Origin: Streptomyces sp. CNQ-509
GTDB taxonomy: Bacteria; Actinomycetota; Actinomycetes; Streptomycetales; Streptomycetaceae
DNA: 64,000 nucleotides
Reading direction: 5' to 3'
Assembly: GCF_001011035.1 (NCBI RefSeq)
Contig: NZ_CP011492.1
Span: forward strand, 2,668,501-2,732,500
A program made the translations under genes and the position numbers. This document shows positions 1-7,823 of this stretch, in pieces. The stretch's first letter is position 1. Every line of letters starts with the position of its first letter. The notes below the pieces were generated by a model that worked only from the letters and a program-made list of their open reading frames with translations, was not told where the DNA came from and made no database searches.

Positions 1-147
1 CGATCGCAAGGCGGAGGGCCGACCGCATAGGGGGCCTCTTCGGCCGATCCCGACAACGCAGCGAGCGTGCGTGCCAGGCTCCCCCACAGCGCGCTGCGCG
101 CGCGTGGGCGGTACCCCCAGACGCAGGCGGGATGTGTCAGACAGGGC

Positions 148-1164
148 CTAGCGCCAGGGATCGAGGGCGAGTTTGCCCCGGGTCTGGCCCGCTGCGAGTC
201 GGTGCAGCACTGCGGGCCCCTCTGCCAGGGGATGGACGTGAGGGGTACCGGGCGGGTACACGCCGCGGGCGATGAGCGCCTCGATCTCGACGAGCAACGA
301 CTGGTAGACGGACGGGGTCGCGACCGCCAGCGCACCGATGTGCAGACCCTTGACCTGGACCTGGTGGGTGAAGACCAGATCGTGTGTGGTCACTGCGGCA
401 TCGCCGGAAGCGGCACCGAACACGACAACGCGTCCGGTGAAGGGTTTGGCGACCGACAAGCTGGTCTTGAACGTGGCCTTGCCCACCGATTCCAGGACCA
501 GGTCGACCCCGCCGGTCAGGCGGGTGATCTCCGCAGCCAGCTCAGGGCGTCGGCTGTCCAGGACCTCGTCGGCGCCGAGCGCTCTGACGGTGTCATGCTT
601 CGCCGGTGACGCCGTCGCGACAACGCGCGCACCGTAGTGGCGGGCAAGGCGCACGGCGGCCTGCCCCACACCTCCGGCCGCGGCATGAACGAGCACCACG
701 TCACCCGTCTTGATCTCGCCCAACGGCTTCAGCGCTGCCAGGGCGGTGGCCCAGTTCAGCACGAGACCGAGAGCTTCGGGGTCGCTCCAGCCGGAAGGCA
801 CGGGAAGGACACCCGCGGCCGGCATCGTCATGTATTGCGCGAAGGCACCCGGGCCGGCTCCGACGACGTGGGTGCCGAGCTGCAGCGGGCTCTCGACGTC
901 CGGGCCGACGCCCACGATCTCGCCGGCGGCCTCGAAGCCCGCCACGTAGGGCGCCTGCGGCCCGCCTCCGTACGTTCCACGGGTCTGCATGACGTCAGCG
1001 AAGTTGACGCCGGCGGCGCCCACGCGGATCAGGTACTCGCCGGGGCCCGGGGTGGGGTGGCGGTGGTCGGTCGTGAGGATCAGATCCTCCGGTCCCCGGT
1101 GCGACCGCTGGACCAGTGCTCTTCCGGTCTGCTCGGCGGTGTGCTGCTGCTCGTCGGTGTCCAT
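148..1164 (-). CDS. NADPH:quinone oxidoreductase (zinc-free MDR family)
   Basis: A 338-residue medium-chain dehydrogenase/reductase of the quinone oxidoreductase branch, expected to reduce quinones or enones with NADPH in the cytosol. The N-terminal GroES-like half carries AGVNFADVMQTRGTY (residues 51-65), typical of QORs. The Rossmann half carries the dinucleotide loop AAAGGVGQ (161-168). I see no cysteine-rich structural zinc lobe. The reading frame stays open upstream, but the ATG at 1164 was chosen because a MerR-type promoter lies immediately before it and anything longer would overlap the preceding MerR gene. It is the presumed target of that regulator, 46 bases upstream on the same strand. 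The exact substrate cannot be told. Confidence 0.88.
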   Translation of the reverse strand: MDTDEQQHTAEQTGRALVQRSHRGPEDLILTTDHRHPTPGPGEYLIRVGAAGVNFADVMQTRGTYGGGPQAPYVAGFEAAGEIVGVGPDVESPLQLGTHVVGAGPGAFAQYMTMPAAGVLPVPSGWSDPEALGLVLNWATALAALKPLGEIKTGDVVLVHAAAGGVGQAAVRLARHYGARVVATASPAKHDTVRALGADEVLDSRRPELAAEITRLTGGVDLVLESVGKATFKTSLSVAKPFTGRVVVFGAASGDAAVTTHDLVFTHQVQVKGLHIGALAVATPSVYQSLLVEIEALIARGVYPPGTPHVHPLAEGPAVLHRLAAGQTRGKLALDPWR

Positions 1165-1172
1165 GCACGGAA

Positions 1173-1203
1173 CGTAGGAGCCTGACACTTGTGTCAAGGT
1201 CAA
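1173..1203 (-). promoter_or_regulatory. MerR-type promoter/operator of the quinone oxidoreductase gene
   Basis: On the minus strand a TTGACC -35 (1203-1198) and CCTACG -10 (1178-1173) are separated by 19 bases, the overlong spacer that MerR regulators untwist. The spacer holds a perfect dyad, TGACAC-AA-GTGTCA (1183-1196). Only 8 bases separate the -10 from the ATG at 1164, so the transcript is probably leaderless. Seen in sequence; the regulator assignment is inference from adjacency. Confidence 0.6.
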
Positions 1204-1210
1204 GTGGTGG

Positions 1211-1576
1211 TCAGAGATCAGTACGGCGGGCCTGGCGAAGGTAGGCGTCGAGTGCCGCCTGCTGATCGCTGAGAATCGCGATACGTGCAGCGAGCCGATC
1301 TCGATGGCTCTGCACCTCGTGCAGGAACTCCGCGCACACCGCATCCGTGCCGGCATCAGATTCGTCGGTGAGGCTGGGCAGAAACTCCCTGATCAACCGC
1401 ACGGGCAGCCCGGACTCCAGCAGCGAGCGGATGACGAGCACCCGGTCGACAGTGGACTGGCAGTAGTCGCGGAACCCATTGCCGAGTCGGCCGGGGACGA
1501 TCAAGCCCTCGTCCTCGTAGTGCCGCAGGGATCTCGCGCTCACACCGCTGACTCTGGAAGCTTCGCTGATCTTCAC
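1211..1576 (-). CDS. MerR family transcriptional regulator
   Basis: A 121-residue one-component regulator. It starts directly with the winged helix-turn-helix (KISEASRVSGVSARSLRHYE) and continues with the arm RLGNGFRDY and a C-terminal coiled-coil dimerisation helix (HEVQSHRDRLAARIAILSDQ). There is almost nothing after the coiled coil, and no cysteine cluster that would suggest a metal sensor, so a small organic or redox effector is more likely. The GTG at 1576 was chosen because MerR proteins begin at this K-I-x-E motif; upstream in-frame ATG codons exist but lack family support. It sits 46 bases upstream of, and in line with, the quinone oxidoreductase gene. Confidence 0.85.
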   Translation of the reverse strand: MKISEASRVSGVSARSLRHYEDEGLIVPGRLGNGFRDYCQSTVDRVLVIRSLLESGLPVRLIREFLPSLTDESDAGTDAVCAEFLHEVQSHRDRLAARIAILSDQQAALDAYLRQARRTDL

Positions 1577-1722
1577 ACCCGGAGGCAACGCCCAGAAGCA
1601 CCGCGATCTTCCGGCACTCATCGCTACGACGAAGCGAAGACCTCGGGCGTCAACCATCCGCCGCCGCCCTTCTGCCCGGCGCCGCCGCACGCCGCCCGTC
1701 GATAAGCCCACCTCATGGAAGC

Positions 1723-2979
1723 ATGAGCACTTCGCGCTTGTTCCCCTCCCGCCCGCCGGGCTTGGCTGAGGCCATGGCAAAAGTCGACGAGCTGTCCGCA
1801 GCCCCGCCCGCAGAAGCCGCCGCCGAAGGCGGCTGGCCCGCCGTGGCGACCGTGGCCGCCGGGACCTTCACCGTGGTCACCTCCGAGATGCTGCCGGTCG
1901 GTCTCCTCACCCCCATCAGCGGTGCGCTGGACGTGAGCGAGGGCACCGCCGGGCTCACCCTCACCGTCACCGGCCTGGTCGCCGCCCTCTCCGCCCCGCT
2001 CGTCACCGCCGCGGTCGGCCGGCTCGACCGGCGGCTCGTCCTCTGCTCCCTGATGGTGCTCCTGGCCGCGGCCAACGTGCTCGCCGCCTGGTCGCCGGGG
2101 TTCGCCGTCATGATCGCGGCCCGTGTCCTCGTCGGCGTCGGGCTCGGCGGCGTCTGGTCGCTCGCCGGCGGGCTCGGGGTGCGGCTGGTGCCGGCGGCGG
2201 CCGTCGGGGCGGCGACCTCCCTGATCTTCAGCGGCGTCGCCGTCGCGTCGGTCGTGGGCGTGCCGGCGGGCGCGTACCTCGGTGACCTCGCCGGCTGGCG
2301 CGCCGCGTTCCTCGCCGTCGGCGGCCTCGCGCTGCTCGTGAGCGCCGCGATGGCCGTCCTGCTGCCGCCGCTGCCCGCCGCGGAGGCGGTCGCCCTCGGC
2401 GGGGTGCTGCGGCTGGTCGGCGACAGCCGGGTGGCCACCGGGCTCGCGGTGGTGTCCCTGCTGGTGACGGGGCACTTCGCCGCGTACACGTATGTGCGTC
2501 CCGTCCTGGAGGACCTCGCGGGCGCCGGGGCGCCGATGATCGGGACCCTCCTGCTCGCGTACGGAATCGCCGGTATCGCCGGCAACTTCGCGGCCGGCGC
2601 CCGGGTGGGCCGGCGGCTGCGCGGCACGGTGCTGGTGATCGGCGCCGTCCTGACCGCCTCGCTGCTGCTCGTGCCGCTGCTCGGGCTGTCGGTGGCGGGG
2701 GCGGCGGTGCTGCTGGTCGTGTGGGGGCTGGCGTACGGAGGGGTGTCGGTGAGTACGCAGACGTGGCTGGGCCTGGCCGCGCCGCGGGCCCGGGAAGGTG
2801 CGACGTCGCTGTTCGTGGCGGTGTTCAACGGGGCCATCGCCCTGGGGGCGTTCACGGGCGGCCGGATGGTGGACGGGTTCGGTACCCGGTCGGTGCTGTG
2901 GTTCGGCGGCGCGCTGGCGCTGGGCGCGGTCGCGGTGACGCTGCTCGGCCGGGTGCCGCGGACCTCCGCCGTCTCCTAG
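1723..2979 (+). CDS. MFS transporter (DHA1-like efflux protein)
   Basis: A 418-residue major facilitator with twelve predicted membrane helices, starting near residue 38 (GWPAVATVAAGTFTVVTSEM). The TSEMLPVGLLTPIS segment in helix 1 and the D-R-R loop between helices 2 and 3 (GRLDRRLV) are typical of the AraJ/sugar-efflux and chloramphenicol-resistance-like DHA1 exporters. It should pump a small molecule out using the proton gradient; the substrate is not predictable. A later ATG at 1774 is possible, since the first 17 residues look non-conserved. It is divergent from the MerR gene across about 146 bases and could share its regulation, but I see no MerR-type promoter for it. Confidence 0.85.
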   Translation: MSTSRLFPSRPPGLAEAMAKVDELSAAPPAEAAAEGGWPAVATVAAGTFTVVTSEMLPVGLLTPISGALDVSEGTAGLTLTVTGLVAALSAPLVTAAVGRLDRRLVLCSLMVLLAAANVLAAWSPGFAVMIAARVLVGVGLGGVWSLAGGLGVRLVPAAAVGAATSLIFSGVAVASVVGVPAGAYLGDLAGWRAAFLAVGGLALLVSAAMAVLLPPLPAAEAVALGGVLRLVGDSRVATGLAVVSLLVTGHFAAYTYVRPVLEDLAGAGAPMIGTLLLAYGIAGIAGNFAAGARVGRRLRGTVLVIGAVLTASLLLVPLLGLSVAGAAVLLVVWGLAYGGVSVSTQTWLGLAAPRAREGATSLFVAVFNGAIALGAFTGGRMVDGFGTRSVLWFGGALALGAVAVTLLGRVPRTSAVS

Positions 2980-3025
2980 AAGTCCGGCTGGACCCTCCCC
3001 CGGTGTCAGGGCGTTGCCTGGCCGC

Positions 3026-3970
3026 ATGACCGACTACACGGGCTCAGGCCCCTACTGCTACGCCAACTCCCTCGTCATGTCCCTTCCCGACGCGGTCGCG
3101 GGCCCCGCCCCCTCCCCCGCTCTCGTGGAGACCCTCACCGGCTCCCCCTTCGGCGTCCAGCTCCTCGGCGGCACCGTCCCGCTCTTCGACCCGTACGGCT
3201 GGGACCCCGAGATCGGCCTCGACGACGCCGTCGCCCTGCTCGGCTTCCGCTGCGACCGCACCTCCGGCGGGTCCGCCGACGAGGCGATGGCGCGGCTGCG
3301 GACGGCGTGCGCACGCGGTCCCGTGCTGGTCGGGCCGGTCGACATGGGCCTGCTGCTCTACCACCCCGGCACCCCGTGGAGCCCCTCGGCAGGCGGCAAC
3401 GACCACTACGTGGTCGCGCTGGCCGCCGACGGTGACACGGTCCTCCTCCACGACCCGCACGGCCACCCCTACGCCACCCTGCCGGCCGGCGAGTTCCTGG
3501 CGTCCTGGCGGGCGGAGGCGGTGGAGTACACGGCGGAGCCGTATGTGATGCGGGCGGGCTTCGAGCGGGTCCGCACGGTGACGGCGGAGGAGGCGGTACG
3601 GGCCGCGCTCCCCGGCGCCGTCGCGTGGCTCGCGGTCCGCACCGACCTGCCGGTGCCGCCGGGGACGGTGGGCGGGGCGGAGGCGCTGGAGAGGCTGGCG
3701 GACCGGGCCGCGGCGGGGCTCGACGCGGGGGTGCGGGAGCTGCTGGCGGACTTCGCGGTACGGGTCGGGGCGCGCCGGCTCGCCGACGCCTCGGCGTACG
3801 TGCGGCGGGCGGGGCTCGACCGGGCCGCGGCGGTGCTTCAGGAGCAGGCGCGGCTGGTGGGGGCGGTGCAGTATCCGCTGGTGCGGGGTGACGGGGCCGC
3901 GCTGGCGGCGGTGCTGCGCAGGCTGGCGCCGACGTACGGACGGCTGCGGGAGGTGCTGGCGGCGGGCTGA
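3026..3970 (+). CDS. BtrH_N-like / papain-fold cysteine protein
   Basis: A 314-residue soluble protein of uncertain function. Its opening SGPYCYANSLVMSL with Cys11, GGNDHYVVAL with His127 and LLHDPHG with Asp143 form a plausible Cys-His-Asp triad. They match the N-terminal domain named for butirosin BtrH (an acyl-carrier-protein-dependent acyltransferase) and related C39-like folds. The C-terminal half is helical and Ala/Leu-rich without a recognised domain. The ATG at 3026 is preferred because the cysteine motif then lies at the usual distance from the N-terminus; a TTG at 3014 would add four residues. It runs toward a convergent MFS gene. Family placement is from motif memory; an aminoglycoside-type role is not supported by the neighbours. 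Confidence 0.6.
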   Translation: MTDYTGSGPYCYANSLVMSLPDAVAGPAPSPALVETLTGSPFGVQLLGGTVPLFDPYGWDPEIGLDDAVALLGFRCDRTSGGSADEAMARLRTACARGPVLVGPVDMGLLLYHPGTPWSPSAGGNDHYVVALAADGDTVLLHDPHGHPYATLPAGEFLASWRAEAVEYTAEPYVMRAGFERVRTVTAEEAVRAALPGAVAWLAVRTDLPVPPGTVGGAEALERLADRAAAGLDAGVRELLADFAVRVGARRLADASAYVRRAGLDRAAAVLQEQARLVGAVQYPLVRGDGAALAAVLRRLAPTYGRLREVLAAG

Positions 3971-3997
3971 GGAGCGAACCGCCGGGGGGCGCGCGGG

Positions 3998-5293
3998 TCA
4001 GGCCGGGGCCCGCGCCCCGTCCCCGCGCGCCCCGTCGTCGTCCGGCCCGCCGTCCCCCTCCGCTACGGGCCGCGCCCCCCGCGTCGCCAGCCACACCCCC
4101 GTCCCCACCGCCGCCACCCCCACCGTCGCCGCGCCGGACCCCGCCAGCACCGCCCGCGCCCCGAACGCCGTGACCAGCGGCCCGCCGAGCGCCGCCCCGA
4201 CCGGCGTCGACGTGAGCAGCACCGCGCCCCGCGCCGCGAGCACCGTGGTCAGCCGGCCCTGCGGCGTGCGGTTCTGGAAGAGGGTGAAGGACAGCGCCGG
4301 ATACGGGCCGTACACGGCGCCGCCCAGCGCGAAGCAGGCCATCGCCGCGGCGGTCCCGGCCCCGAGCCCGTACGGCAGCAGCAGTGTCGCGCCCCAGCCG
4401 GCGACGATCCCGAGCGTCACCGGCCACAGCGGCAGCCGCCGCAGCGCGCCGACCGTGAGCCCGCCGGCGACCGCGCCGACGCCGAAGGCGGTCCAGAAGA
4501 GGCCGAGGAGCCCGGCGTCGCCGTCGAGCGCACCGGTGACGTAGAGCGGGAGGGCGACCTCGACGGGGCCGTAGAGGGCGAAGAACAGCCAGGTGAGGGC
4601 GAGGATCGCGAGCAGTTCGCGCTCTCCGGCGAGGAGCCGCAGCCCGCGCCCCGCGGGCCCGGCCGCCGCGTTCGGACGCTCCTCGCCGCCGGGCCCCAGC
4701 CGCGCGGTCTGCACGGCGAGAATCGCGTACGTCAGCGCGTCCAGGCCGATGATCCACGCCGGGCTGACGGCCGTGGCGAGGAACCCGGCCGCCGCGGGTC
4801 CCGCGACGATGCTCGTGGACATGCTGGCGCCGAGCAGGGCGTTGGCGGCCAGCCGGTGCCGCTCCGGCAGCAGTTCGCCGACGAGCGTGAACTTCCCCGC
4901 GCTGCCCCAGGCGGTCAGCACCGACGAGCTGCCGAGCAGCACGACGTACGTCACGGGGTCCAGGACGCCGAGGCCCCAGGCGAGCGGCACGCAGCCCAGC
5001 AGGGTGCCGCGCAGCGCGCAGTTGGCGATGAGCAGCCGGCGCGCGGGCAGCTTCCGCAGCCACCGCCCGAGCAGCAGCACACCCGCCGCCCCCGGCAGCG
5101 CGTACGCGGCGAGCGCGGCCCCGACGAGCAGGCCCTCGCGGCCGTCCGGGGCGATGAGGAGGGCCAGCCAGGCCACCGCGACCATGCTCATGCCGCCGCC
5201 GAAGTCCGAGGCGACGAAGGCGGGCAGCAGCCGGCGCAGCCGGGGGTGCGCGAGCACGGGGCGGTAGGCGCGCGGCACGCGGGGGCGGGTCAC
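3998..5293 (-). CDS. MFS transporter (DHA3-like exporter)
   Basis: A 431-residue transporter with about 12 hydrophobic helices between residues 20 and 410 and a short acidic, Gly/Asp-rich tail. The opening helix (LPAFVASDFGGGMSMVAVAW), the LLLGRWLRKLPARRLL loop and NRTPQGRLTTVL between helices fit the DHA3 drug/siderophore exporter group. The start is the GTG at 5293. It lies 33 bases downstream of the yciI-like gene on the same strand, but a promoter-like TTGACC followed by a 19-base spacer lies in that gap, so it may be transcribed separately and without a leader. The substrate is unknown. It converges with the BtrH_N-like gene. Confidence 0.85.
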   Translation of the reverse strand: MTRPRVPRAYRPVLAHPRLRRLLPAFVASDFGGGMSMVAVAWLALLIAPDGREGLLVGAALAAYALPGAAGVLLLGRWLRKLPARRLLIANCALRGTLLGCVPLAWGLGVLDPVTYVVLLGSSSVLTAWGSAGKFTLVGELLPERHRLAANALLGASMSTSIVAGPAAAGFLATAVSPAWIIGLDALTYAILAVQTARLGPGGEERPNAAAGPAGRGLRLLAGERELLAILALTWLFFALYGPVEVALPLYVTGALDGDAGLLGLFWTAFGVGAVAGGLTVGALRRLPLWPVTLGIVAGWGATLLLPYGLGAGTAAAMACFALGGAVYGPYPALSFTLFQNRTPQGRLTTVLAARGAVLLTSTPVGAALGGPLVTAFGARAVLAGSGAATVGVAAVGTGVWLATRGARPVAEGDGGPDDDGARGDGARAPA

Positions 5294-5299
5294 GCCGCC

Positions 5300-5330
5300 A
5301 GCGTGATGGTTGAACCAAGGTCGAGGTCAA
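5300..5330 (-). promoter_or_regulatory. Possible MerR-type leaderless promoter of the MFS gene
   Basis: The minus strand shows TTGACC (5330-5325), a 19-base spacer with an ACC-TT-GGT core dyad, and CACGCT (5305-5300). The GTG start is only 6 bases further on. The geometry is the same as at the quinone oxidoreductase promoter, but the -10 is weak and the dyad is different and imperfect. Confidence 0.3.
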
Positions 5331-5587
5331 GGGGCGACGACGGGGCTCCACTCGCGGACGCCGACGACCCGGACGCCGGGGGTGCGGTAGTACGGGTCGT
5401 CGGCCATGAGCGCGTCGAGCCGGTCGCGGGTCGTGTCGAAGACGAGCAGGGCCCCGGAGTCGTCGGCCCAGGGCCCGGCGGCGAGGAGGACCTTGTCGCG
5501 GTGCAGCCGGGCGAGCCGCTCGCGGTGGGCGGTCCTGGCGGCGAGGCGGTCGGGGGTGGGGCTGAAGGACAGTTCGAGTACGAGCAT
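5327..5587 (-). CDS. YciI family protein
   Basis: An 86-residue protein with the compact ferredoxin-like YciI fold: an N-terminal strand (MLVLELSFSPTPDRLAARTA), a helix with H-R-E-R-L-A-R-L, the AAGPWADDSGALLVF centre, and D-P-Y-Y-R near the C-terminus (DDPYYRTPGV). Family members are thought to be small enzymes or binding proteins with a conserved His/Asp pair; most have no assigned reaction. It is divergent from the Crp-family gene with only 24 bases between the starts, so the two genes probably share a control region. It lies upstream of the MFS exporter on the same strand. Confidence 0.8.
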   Translation of the reverse strand: MLVLELSFSPTPDRLAARTAHRERLARLHRDKVLLAAGPWADDSGALLVFDTTRDRLDALMADDPYYRTPGVRVVGVREWSPVVAP

Positions 5588-5611
5588 GGGGGCGACGGTA
5601 CGGTCGGGGGC

Positions 5612-6334
5612 GTGAGGGGATCTGTATCACCCGATACACCGGCGCCGGACGCGGAGCCCGGTGCGTGCGCCGCGCTCCGGGGCGTACCGCTGCTCCGCGG
5701 CCTCCCCCAGGACCGCCTCCGCGCCCTGTGGCGCGCCTCCGTCCCGCGGCGGTTCGCCGCCGGGGGCGTCCTGCGCACCGCCGGGGATCCCGCCGGGCAC
5801 CTGCTCCTGCTCCTCGACGGCCGGGTGGCGGCCACCGTCGTCTCCGCGGGCGGGCGGGTGGTACGGGTCGGGGCGTGGGCGGGGCCGTGTGCGCTGGACA
5901 AGGTCGCGGTCGTCGACGGCCGCGGGCACACCGCGACGTACACCGCCCTCACCCCCTGCACCGTGCGCAGCCTGCCCCGCGCGGACTTCCTCGCGCTCGT
6001 GGACGACGCCGCCGCCGTCCGCGCTCACGTCCTGCGCACCCTCGCCGCCCAGGCCCGCGACCAGCAGGCCCGCTTCACCGCGGCGGCGACCCTTCCCGCG
6101 CCCGCCCGGCTCGCGGCCTGGCTGCTCGACGAAGCCGCCCGCCGCCGCTCCCGCCGGGTGCCCCTCCCCGGCGGCCAGCAGGCCCTGGCCGACCACCTCG
6201 GGGTCACCCGCGTCACCCTCAACCGCGCGCTGTCCGGACTCCGCCGGGACGGCGTGCTGACGTACGCGCACGGTGAAATCGAGATCATCGCGCCCGAGAC
6301 CCTGGCGCTACGCGCCACGCCCGGCACCCGCTGA
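5612..6334 (+). CDS. Crp/Fnr family transcriptional regulator
   Basis: A 240-residue regulator. Residues about 20-140 form the cyclic-nucleotide-binding-type jelly roll (LLRGLPQDRLRALW, GHLLLLLDGRVAATVVSAGG). The C-terminal winged helix carries the recognition segment GVTRVTLNRALSGLRRDG (about 195-212), as in Crp. The cAMP phosphate-cassette residues are not clearly kept, and no cysteine cluster is present, so the effector is unknown. The GTG at 5612 is the only reasonable start in this frame; it places a 16-base palindrome inside the first codons. The gene is divergent from yciI. Confidence 0.82.
   Translation: MRGSVSPDTPAPDAEPGACAALRGVPLLRGLPQDRLRALWRASVPRRFAAGGVLRTAGDPAGHLLLLLDGRVAATVVSAGGRVVRVGAWAGPCALDKVAVVDGRGHTATYTALTPCTVRSLPRADFLALVDDAAAVRAHVLRTLAAQARDQQARFTAAATLPAPARLAAWLLDEAARRRSRRVPLPGGQQALADHLGVTRVTLNRALSGLRRDGVLTYAHGEIEIIAPETLALRATPGTR
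5623..5638. promoter_or_regulatory. Palindrome at the start of the Crp-family gene
   Basis: TGTATC-ACCC-GATACA, with perfect 6-base arms, lies 11 bases inside the predicted coding start and 36 bases from the divergent yciI start. It has the size and symmetry of a dimeric repressor site and could mediate autoregulation. The assignment is by position only. Confidence 0.4.
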
Positions 6335-6542
6335 CCCACGGCGGCGAAACGGGGAGGCGCAGCCGCGCCCGCCGTACGCCCCGGTACGAAGACGGCCCTC
6401 CCGACCCGTATCCGAGCGGCCCCAGCCCGCGGCTACCGCCCCCGACCCCGAACGGGTCGCACGACCGCGTCGCCACCCCTACCATGACTTATCCTCAACA
6501 ATCGGAACATAAGGAGCAAATCAACCGAAGGACGCCACCACC

Positions 6543-7691
6543 ATGCGACTCCCGCTCCGCGGCGGCCACCGCCGCGACGTCGGAGGCGCCGAGGACCCCG
6601 CCGCACCCGGCGCGTCCACGATGCCGCGCGTCCTGTTCCCCCTGCTGATCATCGCCATCACCATCGTCATCGACATCGCGACGCCCAGCACGGCGCAGGT
6701 CGCCCCCCTGCTGGTCGCCGCCCCCGTGGTGGCCGCGGCGACCCTCTCGGTACGGACCACCGCCGCGTTCTCCGCCGTCGTGCTCGGGCTGACCGTGGCC
6801 CTGAACGTGTACCACGACGTCTGGGGCCAGCTCAGCTCCGACATGACCCTCGCGTCCGCGTGCGCGGTGGGCATCGCCAGCATCGTCGGCGCCGCCATCC
6901 GGCAGCAGCGGGAGACCGAACTGCGGCAGGTCAGATCGGTGGCCGGGGCCGCGCAGCGGGCGCTGCTGCGGCCGCTGCCGCCGCGGATCGACCGGCTCGC
7001 CCTGCACAGCGTCTATCTCGCCGCCGAGGCGGAGGCCCAGATCGGCGGGGATCTGTACGAGGCGCTGCCGACCCCGTACGGCGCCCGGGTCCTCATCGGC
7101 GACGTACGCGGCAAGGGGCTGCCCGCCGTCGGCGTCTCCGCCGTGCTGACCGGGTGCTTCCGCGAGGCCGCGTACCGGGAGCCGACGATCGGCGAGGTCG
7201 CCGGGCGGCTGGAGGAGACCGCCCTGCGGGAGATCGCCCGGGACGACCCGTCGGAGGCGTACAGCGAGCGCTTCACCACCGCCCTGCTGGTGGAGATCCC
7301 GCCGGACGAGCCCGTCGCCCGCATCGTGCACCTGGGCCACCCCGAGCCGCTGCTCATCGACGGCGCCACCGTCACCAGCCACATGCCCGACCGGCCGGGC
7401 CTCCCGATCGGGCTCGGCGGCCTGGTCGGCACCCTGCCGGTGCCGCAGACCATCGCCTTCCGCCCCGGCGAGCGGCTGCTGCTCTACACGGACGGGTTCA
7501 TCGAGGCCCGCAACGAGAACGGCGTCTACTTCCCGCTCGCCGCCAGCGTCGCCCGCCACGCCGAAGGCGCGCTGGCCGACCTCGTCACGGCCCTGCGCAG
7601 GGACCTGCTGCGGCACGCCGGCCGGCAGTTGGCCGACGACGCGGCGCTGGTGGTCATCGAGCGCCTGCCGAGCACCCCACCACCGCTCTGA
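6543..7691 (+). CDS. Membrane-anchored PP2C/SpoIIE-type serine phosphatase
   Basis: A 382-residue protein. Hydrophobic helices between about residues 28 and 115 form a small membrane domain, followed by a linker and a SpoIIE-like PPM phosphatase domain from about residue 125. Metal-binding motifs are visible: GGDLYEAL, GDVRGKGLPA and YTDGFIEARNENG, plus LADDAALVVIE near the end. In Streptomyces such RsbU-like phosphatases typically dephosphorylate anti-anti-sigma factors. No sensor domain or partner anti-sigma gene is adjacent. A GAAGGA Shine-Dalgarno precedes the ATG. A compact terminator hairpin begins directly after the stop. Confidence 0.85.
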   Translation: MRLPLRGGHRRDVGGAEDPAAPGASTMPRVLFPLLIIAITIVIDIATPSTAQVAPLLVAAPVVAAATLSVRTTAAFSAVVLGLTVALNVYHDVWGQLSSDMTLASACAVGIASIVGAAIRQQRETELRQVRSVAGAAQRALLRPLPPRIDRLALHSVYLAAEAEAQIGGDLYEALPTPYGARVLIGDVRGKGLPAVGVSAVLTGCFREAAYREPTIGEVAGRLEETALREIARDDPSEAYSERFTTALLVEIPPDEPVARIVHLGHPEPLLIDGATVTSHMPDRPGLPIGLGGLVGTLPVPQTIAFRPGERLLLYTDGFIEARNENGVYFPLAASVARHAEGALADLVTALRRDLLRHAGRQLADDAALVVIERLPSTPPPL

Positions 7692-7692
7692 C

Positions 7693-7710
7693 CGGGCGGG
7701 GGCCCGCCCG
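7693..7710 (+). terminator. Terminator hairpin after the SpoIIE-like gene
   Basis: CGGGCGG and CCGCCCG arms (7693-7699, 7704-7710) form a 7-bp all-GC stem with a 4-base loop, beginning two bases after the phosphatase stop codon. There is no T-run, as is usual in high-GC actinomycetes. Confidence 0.55.
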
Positions 7711-7823
7711 TCCGAAAGCCATCGGTCCGCGACCATGCGCCATTGCCCGTGGCGCGGCGTTGCTTGCATATTGAACGCACCGCAGACCGACGGTCCACCT
7801 CCCACATGCCCGCGGAGACCTCG

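Noticed and set aside
1624..3027. 467-codon minus-strand frame opposite the MFS gene
   Set aside because: It is the antisense shadow of a clear transporter; composition is Arg/Gly/Pro/His-rich without any motif.
3135..5639. 834-codon minus-strand frame
   Set aside because: It spans two genuine genes in other frames, and its translation is Pro/Arg/Ala low complexity typical of GC-rich shadows.
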